Source: CAZCPB01 sp044223975
GTDB lineage: Bacteria; Planctomycetota; Phycisphaerae; Phycisphaerales; UBA1924
Length of the DNA: 64,000 bases
Assembly: GCA_044223975.1 (NCBI GenBank)
Contig: JBGALI010000023.1
Location: forward strand, 5,846 to 69,845
Direction: 5' to 3'
The notes beneath the pieces are model-generated. The model ran no database searches. It was not told the DNA's origin and was given only the letters and a program-made list of their open reading frames with translations. A program made the position numbers and the translations under genes. Numbering within the stretch: the stretch's first letter is position 1; every line of letters starts with the position of its first letter. This document shows positions 53,100 through 62,002 of the stretch, piece after piece.

Positions 53100-53528
53100 A
53101 TGGCCGATTCGAGTGCAAGCCCCGTACGAACCGACAGCCGCGGCGGCGCGCTGGTCCACGAGGCCAGATCGCGCGACGGTAGTTGGCATGTTGCGGTGTT
53201 CGGTCCCACCGAGCGGTGTAAGTTCAACTACGCCTATGCGACCAGTATCGAACACGGTTCTTGGTCCTTCGGCGTTGGGCGTGACCCGGTCGGGAAAGAA
53301 CATATCGAGGTTCGTTGGGACCTGCCAAATGCTTCCTGGGGCATCTTCATCGATGCAGAATGCTGGGCCATCTACACGCACCAGGTCGGGCTTCGCCTAG
53401 GGAAACATCGGATGCACTCCCGGAGCGGTCCGCACGTGCGGCCGTTCAGTGATGACGAGATTCGATTCCTCTGCGCCAAGCGCCGCGGACAGCGCAAAGG
53501 CACGAAAGGGCACGTTGCTGAGGAATAG
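53100..53528 (+). CDS. Small soluble hypothetical protein
   Basis: 142 residues from ATG 53100. No signal peptide. Trp- and His-rich (GSWHVAVFGPTERCKFNY; EVRWDLPNASWGIFIDAECW). A basic C-terminus (KRRGQRKGTKGH). No family recognised. It is divergent from the array with an 89-base gap, so it may share its regulatory region. Confidence 0.5.
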   Translation: MADSSASPVRTDSRGGALVHEARSRDGSWHVAVFGPTERCKFNYAYATSIEHGSWSFGVGRDPVGKEHIEVRWDLPNASWGIFIDAECWAIYTHQVGLRLGKHRMHSRSGPHVRPFSDDEIRFLCAKRRGQRKGTKGHVAEE

Positions 53529-53553
53529 TAGGGGAGAGCCCCGCCACACCTCT

Positions 53554-53584
53554 GAGCCTCGCTCCGCCGTCAATAGCGCGGCAC
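53554..53584 (-). repeat. 31-bp palindromic repeat, copy 5
   Basis: Minus-strand reading ends GGCGGAGCGAGGCTC; its left arm begins GTGCCGCGC and is altered. Lies 26 bases after the stop at 53528. Confidence 0.7.
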
Positions 53585-54041
53585 CAAGCTGCGAGGTCCG
53601 CCGCGCGCGGCACGGTCATGCGGTCAATCGGCGCCGCCCCCCTGCGATGGTGGCGGCGGTTGCGTCTCATTGCTTGTCACCAGTGGAGCGACCGGCCAAT
53701 TCCGCCTTCGGGGCCAACACCGTGGTTTGGGGGCACACAGAAGTGTGCGAGATGAGCCCGTCAACGCACGGAATTGTGGCCCGGCCGACGCGAAAACCAC
53801 AGATCCGTGTGCGACCATTAATTTGCATTGGATCGAGCGCATTTGAGCAACTCGCGCGGGGCGAACTCGGTATGCTTTCGCGGCCGTAGGCAGCGTTTCC
53901 GGACCATGGGGGTCTCGAATGTCGCTCACTCAGCCACCTCAATGTGGCGTCCAAGTGCGGCGGGTTTGTTTGCATTTCGTCCGAGTGTGTGGCAGGTTTA
54001 TCGGGGGGAAACTGCGCCCAGAGGGACGGAGTGAACAGCCG
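53585..54041. other. About 457 bases without a recognised gene
   Basis: Two long frames cross it on either strand but look like chance, without a start signal or family match. It is the upstream region of the FGE-like gene. No clear promoter was seen. Confidence 0.45.
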
Positions 54042-55067
54042 ATGACGCACTCGCAACGATGCGCCGCTACGGCGTTGCTTTCCGCGGCTGGACTGCTCGC
54101 GCTTGCGGCTCCGGCCCGCGCCGACATCCCTCCGCCCGATTACGACTTTCAGTGGGCGAACATCAGCGACCGCAACAACGCCGCGTACCCGGGGCCGGGG
54201 GGCAACGCGGGGCGCGGGTCGGTGTCGTATGCGTACCGCATCTCCAAGCTGGAGATCACGAGCCAGCAGTGGGCGGACTTTCTGAACATGGCCGTGCGCC
54301 AAGGCGTGAACCTGAATGCCTACGCGCTCAAGCCCAGCTTCTGGGGTGCAAGCCAGGCGGGCAGCCAGTTCGCGGTGAGCAAGCCGATGCAGGGAGTGCT
54401 GGGGTTGAACTGGCGCGCAGGTGCCTACTACTGCAATTGGCTTACGAACGGCAAGCAGGAGAGCTGGGCCAGTTGCCAGAGCGGCGCGTACGACGCCTCC
54501 ACGTTCAGCGGCGTTCCCGGTCAGCCGTACACCGATCAGCTGTACCACTCGGCGGGCGCGAAGTTCTGGATTCCCACGCTCGATGAGTATCTGAAGGCCG
54601 CCCACTATGACCCCAACGGCAACGGGCTGGGGCAGCCGCGGTGGTGGGCGCAGCCGTACAGGTCGGACACGGCTGCGATCCCGGGGCCGCCGCCGCCAGG
54701 AGCGGGGCAGACCAGCGGCGGGTGGGACCCCGGAGACTTCTCCGAGCTCTCCCAGAATTTGGGTGCGTACACGACCTCGACCTCGGCATATGGACTGTGG
54801 GATCTGTCAGGCGGTTCCAAGGAATGGCTCGAAACCCCCATCGGGCTTGATAGCAGTACGGGATTCTACAAGAGCCGCAGGGTGATGGGCTCGTATGCGG
54901 GCGAAAGAGGTTACGACCAACGAGACAACGCTTTCGGCGTCGACTTTGACTACCCCGCCGAAGACGGCTTCTACGGCTTCCGAATTGCTGGCCAGATTCC
55001 GGCGCCGTCCGTGGTGACGGTCGCCTTTGTTGGAAGCGCTGGGTTCCTGTATCGCCGGAGAAGGTAA
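54042..55067 (+). CDS. Exported FGE/SUMF1-like protein with sorting tail
   Basis: 341 residues from ATG 54042 with a signal peptide (LLSAAGLLALAAPARA). The domain resembles the formylglycine-generating enzyme fold: KLEITSQQWADFLN, AGAYYCNWL, WIPTLDEYLKAAHYDP, GLWDLSGGSKEWLET and DGFYGFRIAG. The C-terminus PAPSVVTVAFVGSAGFLYRRRR-type (Pro motif, hydrophobic stretch, Arg run) fits a PEP-CTERM-like tail. Many exported FGE-like proteins are not enzymes; I do not see the Cys pair of true FGE in place. It is 23 bases before the next gene. Confidence 0.75.
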   Translation: MTHSQRCAATALLSAAGLLALAAPARADIPPPDYDFQWANISDRNNAAYPGPGGNAGRGSVSYAYRISKLEITSQQWADFLNMAVRQGVNLNAYALKPSFWGASQAGSQFAVSKPMQGVLGLNWRAGAYYCNWLTNGKQESWASCQSGAYDASTFSGVPGQPYTDQLYHSAGAKFWIPTLDEYLKAAHYDPNGNGLGQPRWWAQPYRSDTAAIPGPPPPGAGQTSGGWDPGDFSELSQNLGAYTTSTSAYGLWDLSGGSKEWLETPIGLDSSTGFYKSRRVMGSYAGERGYDQRDNAFGVDFDYPAEDGFYGFRIAGQIPAPSVVTVAFVGSAGFLYRRRR

Positions 55068-55090
55068 AGTCTTTTGATAGGAGACAAGGA

Positions 55091-56086
55091 ATGAAACGCC
55101 CACTGTTGAGTGGCGTCGGGGTTATCCTGTGCGCCGCGGGGATGGCCCGCGCCGACATCGAAGTCAAGCAGTACAACGTCAGTGGCGCACAGGTCGGAGT
55201 GACGGACATCCACAACTCTGGCGACGATTTCACCATCACGGTCCACGAAAGCGCCGCGTCGATCGTGGTAAGGTCGAACGACATCTCCCCCAGTTCGGAG
55301 AGCATCGGACGTATCAAGGTAGAGAATGGGAGTGGTGCATCAGAACACAACGTCAAACTTTATATTGCACAGAGCAAAGATCTGCAGGACATCGAGTTTT
55401 ATCCTACCAGCGATCCTCCTGCCTGCCATGACTGGGCGGGAATCGAGGACCATCGCGGAGGCGGAACGCTGGCGCTCAAGGCCCACATCGGCGGCAACCT
55501 CACGGGCACGATCATCGGCGCCACGAGTTCCGCGCCCTACACCCGGCTCAACACGCTCCAAGTCGAAGGCACGATCGGCGCCAAGGTCTACGCCCACGAC
55601 GGCTACTACCTCGTTGAGTGTAAGAAGGCGGTAGCTACCAACGGCACAGCAATCTGGTCGGACACCGACATCGGGCTCGTGCGGGCGACCGTCGTGCCCT
55701 CGGGCTACGAAGGCAGCGGCGGCGTTGTCCTCGCGGGGCGAGAGAGAGACCTTTCAAAAACGTACACGATCGACTGGATCGACGCGCCGAACGGCTTCAT
55801 CGGAGGCGACCCGACTGCTTGCCACGAACTCCCGTCCCAAGCGGCCACGCTCGAGGCCGGGTTGCCGCCGGCGCTGGTGAACCCGCCCGCGACGTACAGC
55901 GTGGCACCCACCACCGTCATCGCCGCCGCTCTTGCAAACCCGCTGCTGCCCGTCAGGCCGCTGCCCAGCGTGTGCCACGCGGAGCCGTCCCAGCGAGCGA
56001 CCGCCGCGACCGACATGCCACCGCTGCCAAGGGTCGTGAAATCCCCGCCCGCGATCAGGTCGCCTGCGTACTCACTAAGGGAATAG
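55091..56086 (+). pseudogene. Exported beta-solenoid-like protein, 3' end replaced
   Basis: Frame of 331 residues from ATG 55091. A signal peptide (SGVGVILCAAGMARA) and a beta-rich domain (ALKAHIGGNLTGTIIGATSS) are genuine for about 236 residues (to about 55800). The rest (ACHELPSQAATLEAG...) is the antisense of the repeat protein encoded on the minus strand and not a real continuation. No sorting tail remains. The original 3' end was lost at the junction. Confidence 0.6.
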
Positions 56087-56520
56087 ACGGTGCCGCTCAA
56101 TCCAAGCCCAACCTGTTGCCAATCCGAGCCGGTCCATCGCGCGATGTGCCCGACCGTGGTCGTGCCCGTGCCCTGCCGCGTGAAAGTCCCGCCGGCGTAC
56201 AACTCGCCGTTGCAGACCGCCAGCGCGTACACATAATCGTTTAGCCCGTTGCCCAGCGCAGACCACGAGGTTCCGTCCCACATCGCAACGTTGTTGGCCT
56301 TCGTCGTTCCGGCCACACCGAACTTTCCTCCCACGACGAGCGCCGGACCTTTGGGGCCAGCGCCATCTGGGTCCCAAACCGTCGTCGACCACACCGCTTC
56401 TCCGTCCACGCCCGGCACTCCTTGGCCCTCGAGCCAATGTCCCGGGCACTGTGCGGCGCTCGGCGCTGTCAGCGCCCCGGCGACAAGCAGCACGGTCGTC
56501 ACGTCGCTCTGAAAACTCAT
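55705..56520 (-). pseudogene. Delta-60/kelch-like repeat protein, 3' end lost
   Basis: Frame of 271 residues from ATG 56520; a signal peptide (TTVLLVAGALTAPSAA) precedes repeats of the type GG-F-T--G----VA-WDG--W--LG, for example LIAGGDFTTLGSGGMSVAAV and VARWDGSAWHTLGSGL. These beta-propeller-like units are frequent in exported proteins. After SSWQAVGS (about 55810) the pattern breaks and the frame reads the antisense of the other gene. At least one unit and the C-terminal anchor are missing. Confidence 0.65.
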
Positions 56521-56647
56521 CGGCCGGCTCCCCGTGGTGTCCGGCCGCCACTGTACCACCTCGCGGAGCAGGCACCTAGCGCAGTGTGCGGGGCGAGTCC
56601 ATATGGCACCTGCGGAGTGCAGTAGGACAGGTCGGCCCAACAGCGTT

Positions 56648-56677
56648 GAGCCCCGCTTTACCCCACGGAGCGCGGCC
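56648..56677 (+). repeat. 31-bp palindromic repeat, copy 6
   Basis: Begins GAGCCCCGC and ends CCACGGAGCGCGGCC; the right arm is partly altered. Lies between the divergent genes at 56520 and 56773. Confidence 0.65.
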
Positions 56678-56772
56678 GTTCCATGAGTGGTTCCCGAACT
56701 GATTCCGCTTCCAGCGAGCACTCCGTCCGAGTACAATTGAGCCCCCCACGCGTTATCAACGAAGGGAGTTCC

Positions 56773-58359
56773 ATGCGACTGTTGATCGTCCTCAGCGCTA
56801 TTGGCGCGGCCGGGTCTGCCAGCGCTGCACCTCCGTTCAGGCTGATTATTGCGAACGGGCAGACGGTCCCCACCCTCAGCGGACCGTCATTGACTCTTAC
56901 GTCCTTTGGCGGCTCTTCGACCGGGCGGTACGCCCAGCTCACCGACGATGGCACGCTCGCCTTAGTCGGCACGGCCCAGACCAAGAGGGGTGTATGGTCC
57001 GTGCGTTCGGACGGAACAATCGTGCCGTTCGCGGTCTCGGGCGATGGGGTCCCCGGGAGCGGCGGAGCGCTGACCTACGGTGGAGCGGCCAGCTTCTTGT
57101 TTGAGCCATGGGTTGCCGGGACTGATTTGGTCGCATATGCAGTCCCTGTAATCGGAGTTGGCCCAAACAACTCAAACGCAGTCATTATCGGTCGCCCTGG
57201 TCCAGGGCAGAAATGGGCTGCCCCCTTCGACCCCGCTCCCGGCCTGCCCGGCGTGACTTTTCAAGTCTTCTCCCCGCCCAGGCCAACGGTAGGCGGCGGC
57301 GTGATGGTTTCAGCAAGCCTGCAGGGCTCCGGAGTCACGACGGCCAATGACCGTGCGGTCTACCAGTACACCGATACCGACGCGCGGCTCTTGATGCGCG
57401 AGGGCGACCAGGCTGTCGGTGAAGCCGCGGGCGTCTACTACAACAACGTTTCCGGCCAGGCGGTTTCAAGGGGCACTCAACTTCTGTTCGACGGAAACGT
57501 GGCCGGCGCTGGCATTACCGACTCGAGCAACTCTCGACGCGTCTGGAGGACAACCGATTCGGGCCTCGAGACCGTGTGGGCGCAACGGCGCACGCTTGTC
57601 CCAGGCTTCAACGATGGCACCGTCTGGACGACGGGATTGCCGCGGTTTTCACGCGAGGGAGAGCACGCAATCCTCTCCAGTCAGATGTCCGGCCCGACCA
57701 TCACCTCAAGCAATAACGAGGGCTTGTGGTCTTGGCAGGGCGGGACGTGGCAGTCGATCATTCGCGAGGGAGAGACCTTTGTAGGACCGGCAGGGGTTCG
57801 AACGGTGAGGTCGACGCAGAGTACTGGTTACTCAATAAACGAAAACGGACAGTGGGTGTCAGGGGTTTCCACTCTGGATTCCGTGGGGGGCACACACAGT
57901 GACCTTCTGATAGGCGATTCCTCTGGTCTGCGCGTGCTTCACGAGCTGGGACAGCAGGCACCGGGGTTGCCGGTCGGCGTGCTCATCGGCTCGACGCAAC
58001 TCTCCCCGATCAACGAAGTCGGCCAGTTCGCACTAGCTATCACCCTTACTGGCTCTGGGGTTTCCACTGCCAATGACTTGGCGCTCTACGTCGGCAACGT
58101 CGATGGTTCCATGCATCTCGTTGTGCGCAGGGGCGATCTTTTCGAGTACTCACCCGGCAACTTCGCTCCTATCACCACGCTCACCGGAGACTTCGGGCTG
58201 AGCTTCACCGGGGTCCCTATCAACAACAGTGGAACGATGTGGTTCTACGCCAGCTTCAACAACGGCTTCCAGGGCTTGTACGCCACCACGGTGCCCACTC
58301 CGGGAGTGTTAGCGTTGCCGGTCTTGGCGGCGGTCATTACCTCTCGAAGGCGCCGCTAG
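56773..58359 (+). CDS. Exported PEP-CTERM-like protein with beta-propeller character
   Basis: 528 residues from ATG 56773 with GAAGGGAG upstream. Signal peptide (LLIVLSAIGAAGSASA) and several repeated segments of about 60-80 residues with G-E/D-x-x-P--G patterns (GDGVPGSGGALTYG, REGDQAVGEAAGVYY, REGETFVGPAGV, RRGDLFEYSPG). The C-terminus VPTPGVLALPVLAAVITSRRRR-type fits a PEP-CTERM-like sorting tail. It is exported and then anchored, or processed, in the envelope (inference). Single gene. Confidence 0.75.
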   Translation: MRLLIVLSAIGAAGSASAAPPFRLIIANGQTVPTLSGPSLTLTSFGGSSTGRYAQLTDDGTLALVGTAQTKRGVWSVRSDGTIVPFAVSGDGVPGSGGALTYGGAASFLFEPWVAGTDLVAYAVPVIGVGPNNSNAVIIGRPGPGQKWAAPFDPAPGLPGVTFQVFSPPRPTVGGGVMVSASLQGSGVTTANDRAVYQYTDTDARLLMREGDQAVGEAAGVYYNNVSGQAVSRGTQLLFDGNVAGAGITDSSNSRRVWRTTDSGLETVWAQRRTLVPGFNDGTVWTTGLPRFSREGEHAILSSQMSGPTITSSNNEGLWSWQGGTWQSIIREGETFVGPAGVRTVRSTQSTGYSINENGQWVSGVSTLDSVGGTHSDLLIGDSSGLRVLHELGQQAPGLPVGVLIGSTQLSPINEVGQFALAITLTGSGVSTANDLALYVGNVDGSMHLVVRRGDLFEYSPGNFAPITTLTGDFGLSFTGVPINNSGTMWFYASFNNGFQGLYATTVPTPGVLALPVLAAVITSRRRR

Positions 58360-58398
58360 CGTTGACTTGAATGCGCAGCCTCTTACACCTACATGCCT

Positions 58399-58429
58399 GA
58401 GCCGCGCTCCGTGGAAGGTGGCGATACTC
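58399..58429 (-). repeat. 31-bp palindromic repeat, copy 7
   Basis: Minus-strand reading ends CCACGGAGCGCGGCTC; left arm altered to GAGTATCGCC. It overlaps the stop of the gene at 58428 and lies 40 bases after the stop at 58359. Confidence 0.7.
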
Positions 58430-58664
58430 ACACCTGCGGCGTCGCCGGCTCGTCCACCGTGATCGGCAGCAGCCGCACGATGAGCCGCCGCCCGCAGCCG
58501 CAACACCGCTCGGGGCCGGGCAGCGGGTGGTGTTCGTCCAGGTCGATCGGCGCCAGCACGACGCGGTGAGCCTCGCCGGGCGTGGCGCCGCATTCGGAAC
58601 ATGGCCGCGGCGATAACGCGCCCGCCGACGCCTCCAGCCGTCTCAGCCGGTGGCTTAAGCCCAT
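58428..58664 (-). CDS. Small two-CxxC zinc-ribbon protein
   Basis: 78 residues from ATG 58664. A basic N-terminus (GLSHRLRRLEASAG) precedes CSEC and CCGC knuckles 31 residues apart, with ALSPRPCSECGATPG and PERCCGCGRRLIVRLLP between. It overlaps the upstream gene by ten bases. No function known; a nucleic-acid or metal-binding role is likely. Confidence 0.6.
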   Translation of the reverse strand: MGLSHRLRRLEASAGALSPRPCSECGATPGEAHRVVLAPIDLDEHHPLPGPERCCGCGRRLIVRLLPITVDEPATPQV

Positions 58665-58957
58665 AGCGCGGCTCCCATCACGATCGCCGCCAGCCCGCAC
58701 AGCAGCGCCAGCACCTCGACGCGGGCGGCGCCGGCCCGGTCGAACTCGACGCGGATCACCAGCGGGCGCGCGCAGGCCGGGCACACGTCGGGAACGGCGG
58801 GAGCCTCCCCGTGCGGGATGACCGTGATGGCGCAGTCGCCCGGCCCGGGTTGCCAGATCTTCCAGAACACCGGCCCGCCGCAGTCGGCGCAGCGCCTGGT
58901 GGGCGCGGTACGGCGCGTCGCCTGCTCCAGTCGGTCCGGTCTCGTGAGCAACCGCAC
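58655..58957 (-). CDS. Zinc-ribbon membrane protein
   Basis: 100 residues from GTG 58957; the frame is open upstream to about 59077, where the residues resemble a DNA methyltransferase end (VWELATV...GHPTSKPVRLL) and do not look like part of this protein. Two CxxC pairs (CADCGG; CPACARPLVI) precede a C-terminal helix (VLALLCGLAAIVMGAALWA). Co-translated with the small ribbon gene downstream. Start uncertain. Confidence 0.5.
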   Translation of the reverse strand: MRLLTRPDRLEQATRRTAPTRRCADCGGPVFWKIWQPGPGDCAITVIPHGEAPAVPDVCPACARPLVIRVEFDRAGAARVEVLALLCGLAAIVMGAALWA

Positions 58958-59106
58958 GGGCTTGGAAGTGGGATGCCCGGCGTCGGTGGCGCTGCTGACG
59001 GTCGCCAGCTCCCAGACACTGGGCATGAATTCCTTGGTCTGCCGCGGCGGCTTCTTCACCTTGACTTCCGGCCACATGCCGATCCGTGCCCGGGTCGGAA
59101 CGGCCG

Positions 59107-59808
59107 CTACTTTCTTTGCCAGGAGCCGCTTTCGCTCTTCACCATGTCGCCGATGCGCGCATTGGCGATGTTGCGTGTGGACGCTTGCTTGGCGACGACC
59201 GAGACATCCAGATGATCTCGTTCCGCCAGGGCCTTGTAGTCTGCCGTGCGTGCCGCATTCTCCTCGTCCACGAGGCGGGCGATCGACGCATCGCCGCGGT
59301 CTGCGATCTTGACAATCTCCACGAAGCCGGCGGTCGTCTCTCCCACCTTGCCCTGTGTCTTGAGCGTGTTCAGCTTCTCGAATCGTGGGAAGTCCCTCGC
59401 CCGAATCCACTGGTCCTTCGCCACGCGGAGCAGGTCGGTCGGCCCGGCGTGCTCGATGTTGCGCCGGGCGTTGCGCAAGGCGATAGTCTCTGCGGTGGCC
59501 TGGTCCTTGGCCTCGGGGTGTTCCTTGTTGATCTCGTCCGCCAGGATCTGGTAAAGCCGACGGCGATCCGCGTTCTCGTCGTTTACGAGCGAGCTGATGG
59601 TTTCATCCGGGGCCGCCTTCCCGTCGACGATTTCCAGGTATCCATCGATAGTCTCTCCGATCTTGCCCTGCCGCTTCAAATCGCGCTCCTCGGGTTCACG
59701 GGCTCTGAATCGCACCTTGAGTTCGTCCTTGGTGGTCTGTGCCTGCACGGTCGTTGCGACGGTGCACAGCACCAGAAGCGCTGACAGGATCGCGAAGAGT
59801 CGGTTCAT
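59107..59808 (-). CDS. ydbL: YdbL-family (DUF1318) protein with two domain copies
   Basis: 233 residues from ATG 59808. A signal peptide (LFAILSALLVLCTVATTVQA) is followed by two copies of the DUF1318 core, LKRQGKIGETIDGYLEIVDG and LKTQGKVGETTAGFVEIVKI, each with an LV-x-x-EN-A-R--Y helix. E. coli YdbL has one copy (about 100 residues). It is a periplasmic partner that modulates the YdbH-YnbE bridge. It overlaps ynbE by four bases. Confidence 0.85.
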   Translation of the reverse strand: MNRLFAILSALLVLCTVATTVQAQTTKDELKVRFRAREPEERDLKRQGKIGETIDGYLEIVDGKAAPDETISSLVNDENADRRRLYQILADEINKEHPEAKDQATAETIALRNARRNIEHAGPTDLLRVAKDQWIRARDFPRFEKLNTLKTQGKVGETTAGFVEIVKIADRGDASIARLVDEENAARTADYKALAERDHLDVSVVAKQASTRNIANARIGDMVKSESGSWQRK

Positions 59809-60083
59809 GAGGGAGTTCCTCCGGTGTGGTCGGGGTTCGTCGCTGACGGGGCGGCGGGCGGCGTCGCTGGGGCGGCCGTCGGACGAGTCGTTGGGGGAGG
59901 CGCAGGCTTGCCCGCGTCGTCGAAGAACGAATCGAGCTTCTTATCCGCTTCCAGGTAGACGTGGAGCGTGATGTCGATGGGCTCCACTTTGATTGGCTCG
60001 ACCTTGAGGGTCGCACAGCCGACCAACGCCGTCAGGGTCAGCAGCACGCACCCAAGGGAGCGGCACGTCCGTTTGAGGGTCAT
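59805..60083 (-). CDS. ynbE: YnbE-like lipoprotein
   Basis: 92 residues from ATG 60083. A lipobox (LTALVGC) precedes LKVEPIKVEPIDITLHVYLE, the YnbE-like core, then a Pro/Ala/Thr-rich tail not found in the short E. coli form. In E. coli the lipoprotein is inserted in the outer membrane and contacts the C-terminus of YdbH. It overlaps both neighbours by four bases. Confidence 0.8.
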   Translation of the reverse strand: MTLKRTCRSLGCVLLTLTALVGCATLKVEPIKVEPIDITLHVYLEADKKLDSFFDDAGKPAPPPTTRPTAAPATPPAAPSATNPDHTGGTPS

Positions 60084-62002
60084 CGTGGTGCATCCCCTGA
60101 GGCCGGAGCCTCAAAAAATTTGTCCAGGGCCCTTTGGGTAGCGGCTCTGACCTTGGATTCTGTCACCAACCGGGACACAAACTCGACGAGGGCGTCCTGA
60201 ACGTGCAGATCGAGAGTTATGTTCAGGCCCTGCGGGTCCTCGCCGTGGCGACCGAACCCTGATAGATACGCTCTGACAACGGTGTGGGCTTCTTCTCGCG
60301 CCAGATCGATCGTGAGCGCATGGAAGGCGAAATCCCGCAGCGCCACGATGATCTTGTCACGCACCGGCCGCGTTGTTGTGTCCGTGGAGAGACGCGGGGC
60401 CTGAGCGTCGAGCAACGCTCCCAGCGCATCAGCGTCGGTGGCCTGAACGAATCCATGGGGCGGGTCGGCCCGGAGTGACCCGCTCAACTGATCCAACCTT
60501 GGGGTCTCGCTGGTAAGGTCGATCGACACGTCGGTGTCCCCACTGATCCGACCCTCCCCGGTCGCGTGATGGCTCGTGATGACCGGCAACCATTCGGCCA
60601 GGCTCAGGTTCGACATCGACAACCGGGTGTGAATGCGCGGAGCGCGGAGATCAACGGTGAACGGTGCGGCACTGACGGTTCCCCCGTCGCCGACCGTTGC
60701 GGAGAGCGATGTCAGATCGACGGTCCCCGGGGACGGCATGACGGCCGTGGCGCAGATGTCCGAGAGTGCAAGGCTGTCGGTACGCAGAGAGCCGTCGATC
60801 ATGCTCAGACTGGCGTCCAGCACTCGTACTCCCCAACCGTCCACGAGTCCCCTGGCGCGGCCCTTGATGCTGCCGAGGAATCCAGTGGCTCCCGCCGAGC
60901 CCAGGGTGACCGGCACTTGCCCAGAAGATTGCATGTCCAGGACAACGGTGACCGACCGCTTCTTGCCCGTCCCCTCGCCCGCATCGGCTTCGATCCCCAC
61001 CGTGCCCTTTGCCCCGGAGAACTGCCAGCCTTCTCCGCTCGCCGCCGCCTCGAGATTCAATTGGGGACCGTCGAGCTTCACCGCTTTCAATTCGACCGAA
61101 CGCAGGGCGAGATTGCCGGCGCGCAGGTCTTGTGCGGCGATGGAGGACGTCAAGCTGCGCACCCGGCCGCCCGAGTCAACCTCAACCTGCCCCTTCACCG
61201 TCGCCCGTGTCAGTGAGATGGCCAGGTTACCTGCGCGCTCGTTCACCGAATCCAGCGTGACCGTCGCGTCAATTCCCATGGAGCCGCCGGGTTGGTGCTG
61301 AACCATCGTGGCGCTGAAGCGAGCCTGCGGTGTTGACGATCGGGCGATCCCTGCGTCGATAACGTCGGTCGAATCCGCTGGCGGTCGACCCGCGCTGCCC
61401 GCCACGTCCACGGTCAGCAACTGAGAGGTGGTCCGGGCGTGCGCTGTGAGCGAGACCGGAAAGCCCAGGGCTTGGGCGTCGATCCGGCAATCAATCCCGC
61501 CGGATGCGGCGGCAGAGAGTCGGCCCGAGCAGGGAAATTCGTAAGTCGCATCATCTGCGACAACGCGAAGGACCGATTCTCGCAGGTCCATCGAATCGCA
61601 CGGCAGATCAAACGAGACTGGGTCCGCGGCATTCTTAGGAACTGGTCCCCAATCAATTTCTTCGTCCCGCACGCGGACCGTCCACCGCGCCCCCCGTATT
61701 CCGATGGTGCCCACCCGACCCGCAATCAAGCCCACGAGGCTGTAGGTCACATCCACCTCTTGGACCGTCAGCCAAGGCGCCGTGCCCACAGAGAGGTCAG
61801 CAACATGGACGTGGCTTACTCCGAGCGACTGGATCTGGAACGTTGCCGGTTCGAGGCCCGCAGCCGCGAGCGAGCGGCGCGCGGCCCATGTCGCAATGGA
61901 GAGTCGCGCTGTGAAGACGCCTGCCAACAACACAGCGACAACCAGCGCGGCTGCAACCCACAGACGTCTGCGGGCAAAGATCGGTCGGCGAGTGGGTCTC
62001 AT
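60080..62002 (-). CDS. ydbH: YdbH-like AsmA-family inter-membrane protein
   Basis: 640 residues from ATG 62002, shorter than E. coli YdbH (about 880). A helix at about 12-33 anchors it in the inner membrane; the rest is a long beta-rich bridge domain with DUF/YdbH-type C-terminus (FHALTIDLAREEAHTVVRAY, LNITLDLHVQDALVEFV). AsmA-like proteins form a hydrophobic groove that carries phospholipids across the periplasm. It is translated first, with ynbE and ydbL coupled behind by ATGA overlaps. Family placement is supported by both gene order and sequence. Confidence 0.82.
   Translation of the reverse strand: MRPTRRPIFARRRLWVAAALVVAVLLAGVFTARLSIATWAARRSLAAAGLEPATFQIQSLGVSHVHVADLSVGTAPWLTVQEVDVTYSLVGLIAGRVGTIGIRGARWTVRVRDEEIDWGPVPKNAADPVSFDLPCDSMDLRESVLRVVADDATYEFPCSGRLSAAASGGIDCRIDAQALGFPVSLTAHARTTSQLLTVDVAGSAGRPPADSTDVIDAGIARSSTPQARFSATMVQHQPGGSMGIDATVTLDSVNERAGNLAISLTRATVKGQVEVDSGGRVRSLTSSIAAQDLRAGNLALRSVELKAVKLDGPQLNLEAAASGEGWQFSGAKGTVGIEADAGEGTGKKRSVTVVLDMQSSGQVPVTLGSAGATGFLGSIKGRARGLVDGWGVRVLDASLSMIDGSLRTDSLALSDICATAVMPSPGTVDLTSLSATVGDGGTVSAAPFTVDLRAPRIHTRLSMSNLSLAEWLPVITSHHATGEGRISGDTDVSIDLTSETPRLDQLSGSLRADPPHGFVQATDADALGALLDAQAPRLSTDTTTRPVRDKIIVALRDFAFHALTIDLAREEAHTVVRAYLSGFGRHGEDPQGLNITLDLHVQDALVEFVSRLVTESKVRAATQRALDKFFEAPASGDAPR

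Noticed and set aside
53449..54605. Frames on both strands before the FGE-like gene
   Set aside because: No start signal, no domain, biased composition; the plus frame overlaps a real gene and the minus frame runs antisense to one.
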